Below are positions 1-4,586 of a stretch of 5,835 nucleotides of DNA, in pieces. Every line of letters begins with the position of its first letter. The stretch's first letter is position 1. The stretch is taken from NCBI GenBank assembly GCA_029062075.1, contig JAIDQW010000399.1:1-5835 (forward strand), given 5' to 3'. The stretch is from Paramuribaculum sp. (lineage in GTDB: Bacteria > Bacteroidota > Bacteroidia > Bacteroidales > Muribaculaceae). Under the pieces are notes generated by a model that was not told the origin of the DNA, did no database searches, and worked only from the letters and a program-made list of their open reading frames with translations. The translations under genes and the position numbers were made by a program.

Positions 1-1
1 C

Positions 2-892
2 AAAACACCGGTTGAGGTTGACGGAGTTGAAATGTATCTGTGGAGCAACGACTATGCAAAGCCTGAGGATATGATTGCCCTCGGATATAACGTGGTTTCG
101 GTGCCTGACAGATGGGTTTACATCGTACCCAAAGCCGGTTACTACTACGACTACCTTGACAACAAGAAACTCTATGAGGAGTGGACACCCGCATACGTAA
201 ACACCGTTAAGCTGCCCGAAAACCATCCGCAGATAAGAGGCGGCATGTTCGCTGTGTGGAACGACCACCCGAACAACGGCATCACTGTGCGCGATGTTCA
301 TCACCGCATAATGCACTCACTCCCGGTCATGGCGGCAAAAACATGGAACGGAGCTGACGTTACCGTGCCTTTCGACACATTCGAGACAAGAAGACCGGAG
401 CTTGGTGAAGCACCGGGAGTGAATTTCCTTGCGCGCCATTCAGCAGATTCAGCCACCGTTCTTGAACTCGCTGAAGTGACACCGGGAATGACACTGCCTA
501 TAGATGAAATAGGCTACAACTATTCCGTGGAGTTTGACATCGAGGGTGGTAAAGAGGCTAAAGGCACTCCGCTTTTCAGTACTCCCGAAGCCACATTCTG
601 GCTCAGTGACCCGATAACCGGAAACATGGGATACAGCCGCGAAGACCACCTGAACAGCTTCCGTTTTGATGTGCGTCCCGGCGAAAAGCACCATGTGAGA
701 ATTGACGGTACAAACCGCACCGTTACCCTTTATGTTGACGGTAAACTCATTGACGACATGAATGAACGTTGGGTGAACTTCAATGGCAGCAAGCGGAAAA
801 TGGCGATTGTGCGCACCCTTGTGTTTCCCCTGCGTGACGCCGGCAACTTCTCCAGCCGCATCACCAACCTCAAAGTCACCCAAACCAACTGA
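2..892 (+). CDS. Family 20 glycoside hydrolase (beta-hexosaminidase/lacto-N-biosidase type), C-terminal part with LamG-like domain; 5' truncated
   Basis: The reading frame is open from the window edge (codons start at base 2), so this is the last 296 residues of a longer protein. Residues about 1-120 resemble the end of a GH20 catalytic barrel: an early YLWSNDY, then YIVPKAGYYYDYLD (about 40-53), an LYEEW segment, and GGMFAVWND (80-88) followed by a helix ending in KTWNG. This form resembles the lacto-N-biosidase/StrH branch of GH20, enzymes that remove terminal GlcNAc-type units from glycans such as mucin or N-glycans. The catalytic Asp-Glu pair should lie upstream, outside the window. Residues about 140-296 look like a laminin-G/concanavalin-like beta-sandwich, with YSVEFDI, HHVRIDG and VTLYVDGKLIDD; it probably binds carbohydrate or packs on the barrel. 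The exact substrate cannot be decided. The protein is probably exported, but its N-terminus is not visible. It ends 19 bases before the convergent neighbour. Confidence 0.82.
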   Translation, partial: KTPVEVDGVEMYLWSNDYAKPEDMIALGYNVVSVPDRWVYIVPKAGYYYDYLDNKKLYEEWTPAYVNTVKLPENHPQIRGGMFAVWNDHPNNGITVRDVHHRIMHSLPVMAAKTWNGADVTVPFDTFETRRPELGEAPGVNFLARHSADSATVLELAEVTPGMTLPIDEIGYNYSVEFDIEGGKEAKGTPLFSTPEATFWLSDPITGNMGYSREDHLNSFRFDVRPGEKHHVRIDGTNRTVTLYVDGKLIDDMNERWVNFNGSKRKMAIVRTLVFPLRDAGNFSSRITNLKVTQTN

Positions 893-911
893 GGCGCGAA
901 GACACTATCGG

Positions 912-1856
912 TCAGAAGGTAACGTTGTATTTTTTGAGTAGGAAAGCGGGGTGGAGTGCCTGTTTTGCCTGACGCAAACCTTCATCACCGGCATCATCCT
1001 CGCGGTTTTCATAGCGCAGCTGAGGATATTTGCTTTTCATGTAAGCGGCAAAATCGCGGCATATAACCTCTCCCGCGCCATTGATGGTGTGATCCATCTT
1101 TTCAATGTGCACCACCAGAGTGTCGCCGGTCACCTCACCGAAAGCAAACGCCACGATTCCTTTTCCGGGGACTCTGAGAGCAACTCCCTCAAAGGGGTAC
1201 TTGTCAGGATGAGCCAGAACCTCCCTGACCTGCAGGCGGTCGTACTCTGCCATGAGCGATTTACCTTCCGGTAGTTCGAGCGAGTCAAAGAAGTCTCTCA
1301 CCTCCTGAATATTGCTGTCGCCTATCGGCTCTAATGTATAATCCGGGAACGCTGCCACGAAGCGGTTAATGTGATTGCGCTTTTTATTCAGCTTCTTGCC
1401 TGCGAAACTTGCGAGTGAATCAATGTCATAAATATAGTCGGCCCACGCCGGAAGTTCCTCAATCTTTTTTGCACCAAGCTGCCTGAGTTCCTCCACCCTC
1501 TCTTCGGGCACCGCACTCAAAACGAGCGGCTGCGATGTGCGGCGGCAATAATCCTTCAGCATCTTCACTGATTCGGCGAGCGGCATCTTACCCACCGGCA
1601 GCGAAAAAGCGGTTTTGGTAAGGTCATTCTCAGCCAGTCCTTTCACAAACAGAGTGTCGTTCATCACACACATTCTGTATCTGAACCAGTCCGCCCACAT
1701 AAACATTCCGCCAACGGTAAAGTCGCAGGCGCGGGTGCCGGCAAGTTTCATAAGCGGAATTGTGCGGGCAATATCATCAGTTGACATTGCCTTGAAAGAT
1801 AGTGTTTTCGGTGCTACGCGATATTGTGTCGTTAATCTAAAATCAGCTGTTCTCAT
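912..1856 (-). CDS. DUF2156 domain protein (soluble, MprF-C-terminal-like GNAT fold)
   Basis: A 314-residue protein recognised as DUF2156, the domain that forms the C-terminal aminoacyltransferase half of phosphatidylglycerol lysyltransferase (MprF). Visible landmarks are CDFTVGGMFMWADWF (44-58), KKLNKKRNHINRF (154-166), HIEKMD (250-255) and a C-terminal NREDDAGDEGLRQAK block (284-298) with a final LLKKYNV. There is no membrane segment, so it lacks the flippase part of MprF and should be cytosolic; the substrate of stand-alone members is unknown to me. The start at 1856 is the only ATG that keeps the usual opening LSFKAM-like strand; the next ATG (1785-1787, Met24) would cut into it. This leaves about 18 residues of extra N-terminus with no obvious role. 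There is no clear Shine-Dalgarno sequence. It is the last gene of the minus-strand cluster, 57 bases after meaB, and is probably co-transcribed, since I see no TAnnTTTG element in the gap. Confidence 0.85.
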   Translation of the reverse strand: MRTADFRLTTQYRVAPKTLSFKAMSTDDIARTIPLMKLAGTRACDFTVGGMFMWADWFRYRMCVMNDTLFVKGLAENDLTKTAFSLPVGKMPLAESVKMLKDYCRRTSQPLVLSAVPEERVEELRQLGAKKIEELPAWADYIYDIDSLASFAGKKLNKKRNHINRFVAAFPDYTLEPIGDSNIQEVRDFFDSLELPEGKSLMAEYDRLQVREVLAHPDKYPFEGVALRVPGKGIVAFAFGEVTGDTLVVHIEKMDHTINGAGEVICRDFAAYMKSKYPQLRYENREDDAGDEGLRQAKQALHPAFLLKKYNVTF

Positions 1857-1868
1857 AGGAATAATCGT

Positions 1869-1894
1869 GTTGAAGCGTTTTGTTAAAATTCAAC
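1869..1894 (-). repeat. Imperfect inverted repeat (bulged hairpin) between meaB and the DUF2156 gene
   Basis: On the + strand GTTGAA (1869-1874) pairs with TTCAAC (1889-1894), and inside it TTTT (1878-1881) pairs with AAAA (1885-1888) around a 3-base loop; a 3-base bulge (1875-1877) lies on one side. A competing pairing, GCGTT (1875-1879) with AACGC (1892-1896), excludes the outer stem. The RNA made from the minus strand could form either one just upstream of the DUF2156 start. The stem is AT-rich and no U-tract follows it in that direction, so it is not a standard intrinsic terminator. It could modulate expression of the last gene, or be chance in an AT-rich gap. Confidence 0.25.
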
Positions 1895-1914
1895 GCCTCT
1901 ATACCTATGATTGT

Positions 1915-3012
1915 TCAGTTCTCCGCTCCGAAATAACTATCTAAAACGGTCTTTGCCGCTGCAAAAGATGTGCGCTTGTTATGAAGAATCTCCTCCTCGG
2001 CTGCTGCAAGCATTCTCTGCACCTCCGGGTTATTATAGAAGTGAGAATGAAGCCGCTCGTTAATGGTTTCATACATCCAGAAACGGCTCTGCTCGGCGCG
2101 TTTGCGCTCAAAATAGCCGTTTGCCTTCACAAACTCAAAATAGCTGTCTATCATTTTCCACACCTCCTCTATTCCGAGTTCATAGTACCCGGAATATGTC
2201 AGCACCTCAGGGGTCCAGCCTGACGCGGGTGTTGGAAAGAGTCTGAGAGCGCTCTTGAACTGAGTCATGGCAAGTCGGGCACGCTCTATATTATCGCCGT
2301 CAGCTTTATTGATAACAATGCCGTCAGCCATCTCCATGATGCCGCGCTTAATACCCTGAAGCTCGTCACCGGTACCCGCAAGCTGAATGAGCAGGAAGAA
2401 ATCCACCATGGAATGAACGGCAGTCTCACTCTGTCCCACTCCGACGGTTTCCACAAAAATATTATTGTAGCCGGCAGCCTCGCATAGCACAATTGTTTCG
2501 CGGGTTTTCCTCGCCACTCCGCCAAGAGAACCTCCGGAAGGGCTGGGGCGGATGAACGCTCCTGGATGAACCGACAGCTTCTCCATTCGTGTTTTATCAC
2601 CGAGAATGCTGCCCTTTGTACGCTCACTGGACGGGTCGATGGCGAGCACGGCGAGTTTACCACCCTGCTTAAGCACATGGAGACCGAACACATCTATAGA
2701 GGTGCTTTTACCGGCTCCCGGCACACCGGTTATGCCTATTCTGCGCGAATTGCCGCTGAAAGGCAGGCACTTTTCAATAACCTCCTGCGCCACAGCCTGA
2801 TGCTCAGCGCTCAGGCTCTCAACCATAGTTACCGCGCGGCTCAGCATTGTCACATCACCTTTGACTATTCCTTCTACCATTTCGCCCACAGACGGCAGCG
2901 GCTTGCGCTTACGACGAGTGAGGTAAGGATTAACCGATGGCGGCTGTGCTACTCCGCTATTCACTGTTAGTCCGGCGTAACAATCCTGGTTTTCAACGTG
3001 GTTCATATCCAT
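1915..3012 (-). CDS. meaB: Methylmalonyl-CoA mutase-associated GTPase MeaB (ArgK family)
   Basis: A 365-residue G3E-type P-loop GTPase. MeaB binds adenosylcobalamin-dependent methylmalonyl-CoA mutase in the cytosol, gates cofactor loading and protects the enzyme from inactivation; in Bacteroidales this enzyme serves the succinate-propionate route. The P-loop GVPGAGKS is at 96-103, the AIDPSS segment at 124-129, RPSPSGGSLGG about 155-165, ETVGVGQSE at 188-196, and the guanine-specificity NKAD at 235-238. All are intact, so the protein should be active. The C-terminal region (about 280-365) would be the helical dimerisation arm. About 40 residues precede the usual helical start (VGEMVEGIVKGD); this tail, with VNPYLTRRKRK, fits my recollection of Bacteroidetes orthologues and supports the start at 3012, though Met3 is possible. 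The gene lies 12 bases after the DUF1573-type gene. No mutase subunit gene is in the window. Confidence 0.95.
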   Translation of the reverse strand: MDMNHVENQDCYAGLTVNSGVAQPPSVNPYLTRRKRKPLPSVGEMVEGIVKGDVTMLSRAVTMVESLSAEHQAVAQEVIEKCLPFSGNSRRIGITGVPGAGKSTSIDVFGLHVLKQGGKLAVLAIDPSSERTKGSILGDKTRMEKLSVHPGAFIRPSPSGGSLGGVARKTRETIVLCEAAGYNNIFVETVGVGQSETAVHSMVDFFLLIQLAGTGDELQGIKRGIMEMADGIVINKADGDNIERARLAMTQFKSALRLFPTPASGWTPEVLTYSGYYELGIEEVWKMIDSYFEFVKANGYFERKRAEQSRFWMYETINERLHSHFYNNPEVQRMLAAAEEEILHNKRTSFAAAKTVLDSYFGAEN

Positions 3013-3024
3013 GGCACTATAATA

Positions 3025-4095
3025 TTATTGTGGCTCGCCTACAACCCTTACCATCTGCACCGGATTGTCGGGATCATTGGTTATAACTGTTATTCTTGCA
3101 TTCAGTAATTCGGCATTACCTAAAACCTGAGGATCAAATGTGACCTCAACGTTTGCCGACTTATTTTTCTTGATCTTCATCTCGCTCACCTTTATGGCAA
3201 GTGATTTGTCGGGAGATGACACTTCACGGATCAGCAGCGGATTCTCCCCTGAATTGGTGATCTTGAATTTCAACGAAGCCGGAGAATCGTTGCGGCTGAA
3301 CATTCCGAAATCCAGTGTCTTTTCCGACACCGATGCATGTGGTGCCTTTGCCCGCTCACCGGGAGTTAGCCTTGAAAAATCCTCACGTATTATCACAACT
3401 GTGGAAACAGGCACGCGGGTGTCGCTATCCTTATCCGGTACAATAAAAAGTGAATCGGTTACGAATCCCCATCTCGAGCACCGGTCTGTGGTCACGGTAG
3501 CCGAAACTACAAACTGTTCGCCCGGAGGCACCTTTTCAGGCCGGATATTCACATCAACATATTTAGGCAGACCTTCCACACGAGGTTCTATATAATCTGA
3601 AGTAGTGTTATATCCTTTGACAACACCCTGAGCAACACGCCCTTTTAGTGTCTCGCCAAAAGGAATGACTGTTGCTGAAAAGCGCGCTTTACCGGCATCT
3701 ACGGGATACCTGCCCGAAAGTGAGGAGGGAGCTCCAATCACTGTGCCCTTAACCCTCAGAGTGGTGGAAATTCCATCGCCGGTGTCAACATACACTTTTT
3801 TTTCAAACCGCCCCGGACGCCCCTTTGCATCGTAAGCCACAGACACTTTCAGAGTGTCACCCGGCTGCACGGCAGCCTTAGGATACTCCGGATGAGTGCA
3901 ACCGCAGTTGGCGCGGGCACTTATCACTGCAATAGGCTTGTCGGAGGTATTCACAGCGCGGAAAGTGCACCGTGCAAGCCCTATATCCTCACTGAAAGAG
4001 CCGAAATCGTGCACAGTGTCAAGCCACACAAACCCTTGGGCACAGGCTGCAAGCACAGCAAAGAAAGCACAGGCTAAAGTGAAAAGACGCTTCAT
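3025..4095 (-). CDS. Exported DUF1573-type protein with three beta-sandwich segments
   Basis: A 356-residue protein with a clear export signal (MKR, a hydrophobic stretch 4-17). Cleavage is ambiguous: LAAC (15-18) fits a lipobox with Cys18 as lipid anchor, while A-C-A before Gln20 fits ordinary signal peptidase I. Residues about 21-118 form a DUF1573 domain with HDFG (29-32), CGCT (64-67) and EYPKAAVQPGD following. Residues about 130-237 look like a second, diverged beta-rich segment. Residues about 255-354 are a third Ig-like unit with LDFG (261-264), NPLLI and ITNDPDNP, but without the CGCT motif. DUF1573 units belong to the ASH/MSP-like beta-sandwich group; their role in Bacteroidetes is not known to me, and a cell-envelope or periplasmic binding role is an inference. 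Its start codon overlaps the stop of the upstream DUF1573 gene (ATGA), indicating translational coupling, and meaB follows after 12 bases. Confidence 0.85.
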   Translation of the reverse strand: MKRLFTLACAFFAVLAACAQGFVWLDTVHDFGSFSEDIGLARCTFRAVNTSDKPIAVISARANCGCTHPEYPKAAVQPGDTLKVSVAYDAKGRPGRFEKKVYVDTGDGISTTLRVKGTVIGAPSSLSGRYPVDAGKARFSATVIPFGETLKGRVAQGVVKGYNTTSDYIEPRVEGLPKYVDVNIRPEKVPPGEQFVVSATVTTDRCSRWGFVTDSLFIVPDKDSDTRVPVSTVVIIREDFSRLTPGERAKAPHASVSEKTLDFGMFSRNDSPASLKFKITNSGENPLLIREVSSPDKSLAIKVSEMKIKKNKSANVEVTFDPQVLGNAELLNARITVITNDPDNPVQMVRVVGEPQ

Positions 4096-4487
4096 GGCAC
4101 AACTACACCTTTGAATTTCAACCCTACACGCTTTGGAGTACCGGAGGTGCGCACCTTAACTTCACGATTGAATTCTCCCCTTCTCCCGACGGGATTGAAA
4201 GTGATTTTTATAACACCGGACTTGCCGGGAGCTATAGGAGCCTTAGGAAACGAAGGTGTTGTGCAACCGCACCCGCCGTTTGTTACCGACACGATTACCA
4301 GCGGAGTATCCCCGGTATTTGTAAACTCGTACTCGCAGCTCACGCTTCCGCCGGTAGATTTTATATTCCCGAAATCGTGGCTCACGCTGTTAAAAACCAC
4401 TGTTGGCTCTGACGCGTTCAGGGCAGCGGGCAAAAAAAACAGCACCAATGCCAATAAAATTTTCACTAACTGTTTCATACTTGACAT
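4092..4487 (-). CDS. Small exported single-domain DUF1573 protein
   Basis: A 131-residue protein with a signal peptide: basic start (Lys5, Lys9), hydrophobic core about 10-21 and an ALNA site (22-25) before SEPTVVF. The mature part, roughly 105 residues, is one complete DUF1573 domain: HDFG (37-40), TNTGDTPLVI (57-66), CGCT (73-76), FPKAPIAPGKSG (80-91) and a closing strand KFKGVVV. It is a paralogue of the first domain of the next gene, sharing HDFG, the CGCT pair and the F/YPKA-x-PG motif, so the two probably arose by duplication. The first gene of the minus-strand cluster, it ends in an ATGA overlap with its neighbour. Met4 (4476-4478) is an equally plausible start; neither has a clear Shine-Dalgarno sequence. 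A promoter-like TAACTTTG lies 18 bases upstream of the annotated start. The function is unknown; a periplasmic location is likely. Confidence 0.85.
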   Translation of the reverse strand: MSSMKQLVKILLALVLFFLPAALNASEPTVVFNSVSHDFGNIKSTGGSVSCEYEFTNTGDTPLVIVSVTNGGCGCTTPSFPKAPIAPGKSGVIKITFNPVGRRGEFNREVKVRTSGTPKRVGLKFKGVVVP

Positions 4488-4504
4488 AACAAATAGTAGC
4501 GACT

Positions 4505-4537
4505 CAAAGTTACAATTATTTTTTCAAACCGAAACAA
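4505..4537 (-). promoter_or_regulatory. Putative Bacteroidetes-type promoter for the DUF1573-meaB-DUF2156 cluster
   Basis: Read on the minus strand, TAACTTTG (4512 to 4505) matches the Bacteroidetes -7 consensus TAnnTTTG exactly, and TTG at 4537-4535 can serve as the -33 element, with a 22-base spacer that is slightly long. Transcription would begin near 4500, giving a leader of about 13 bases to the start at 4487, or about 22 to Met4. It is the only good match upstream of the cluster, which supports it as the main promoter. The match is to a short motif in AT-rich DNA, so chance is possible. Confidence 0.5.
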
Positions 4538-4542
4538 TTATT
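4512..4542. repeat. Short direct repeat ACAATTATT, two copies 22 bases apart
   Basis: ACAATTATT occurs at 4512-4520 and again at 4534-4542. The copies start 22 bases apart, about two helical turns, and cover the edges of the two elements of the minus-strand promoter. This would suit a protein binding both copies on one DNA face, but the repeat is only nine bases long and AT-rich, so it may be coincidence. Confidence 0.25.
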
Positions 4543-4548
4543 CAGGTA

Positions 4549-4579
4549 TTGGTGTTTTGCAGAGTATTGCGTATTTTTG
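4549..4579 (+). promoter_or_regulatory. Putative Bacteroidetes-type promoter for the TPR lipoprotein gene
   Basis: TATTTTTG at 4572-4579 matches the TAnnTTTG consensus, and TTG at 4549-4551 sits 20 bases upstream, a normal distance for a -33 element. The start codon of the TPR gene begins only seven bases after the -7 element, so the transcript would have a leader of at most a few bases. The two promoter elements sit in an imperfect direct repeat (4546-4560 and 4564-4580, both starting GTATTG and ending TTTTGC). The motif is short, so a promoter further upstream cannot be excluded. Confidence 0.45.
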
Positions 4580-4586
4580 CCCTGCC

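Noticed and set aside
449..883. A 144-codon minus-strand frame opposite the GH20 LamG-like part
   Set aside because: The + strand frame has a coherent domain pattern; the antisense product has no recognisable features.
912..1856. The DUF2156 protein as an MprF-type antimicrobial-peptide resistance enzyme
   Set aside because: It has no membrane part, so lysyl-phosphatidylglycerol synthesis and flipping as in MprF cannot be claimed; only the domain similarity is supported.
2286..2693. A 135-codon minus-strand frame overlapping meaB in another phase
   Set aside because: It shares the strand with meaB but is out of phase with it; the meaB frame carries all the conserved motifs and no frameshift is needed to explain the protein.
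2566..2970. A 134-codon + strand frame inside meaB
   Set aside because: It is antisense to the conserved GTPase region of meaB, whose protein motifs are intact; the antisense product resembles nothing known to me.
2890..3012. The 40-residue N-terminal tail of MeaB as a fusion or a wrong start
   Set aside because: A similar tail is, as far as I recall, usual in Bacteroidetes MeaB proteins, so it is not unusual here.
3140..3595. A 151-codon + strand frame antisense to the larger DUF1573-type gene
   Set aside because: The minus-strand frame has a signal peptide and domain motifs; the antisense product is serine/threonine-rich with no family features.
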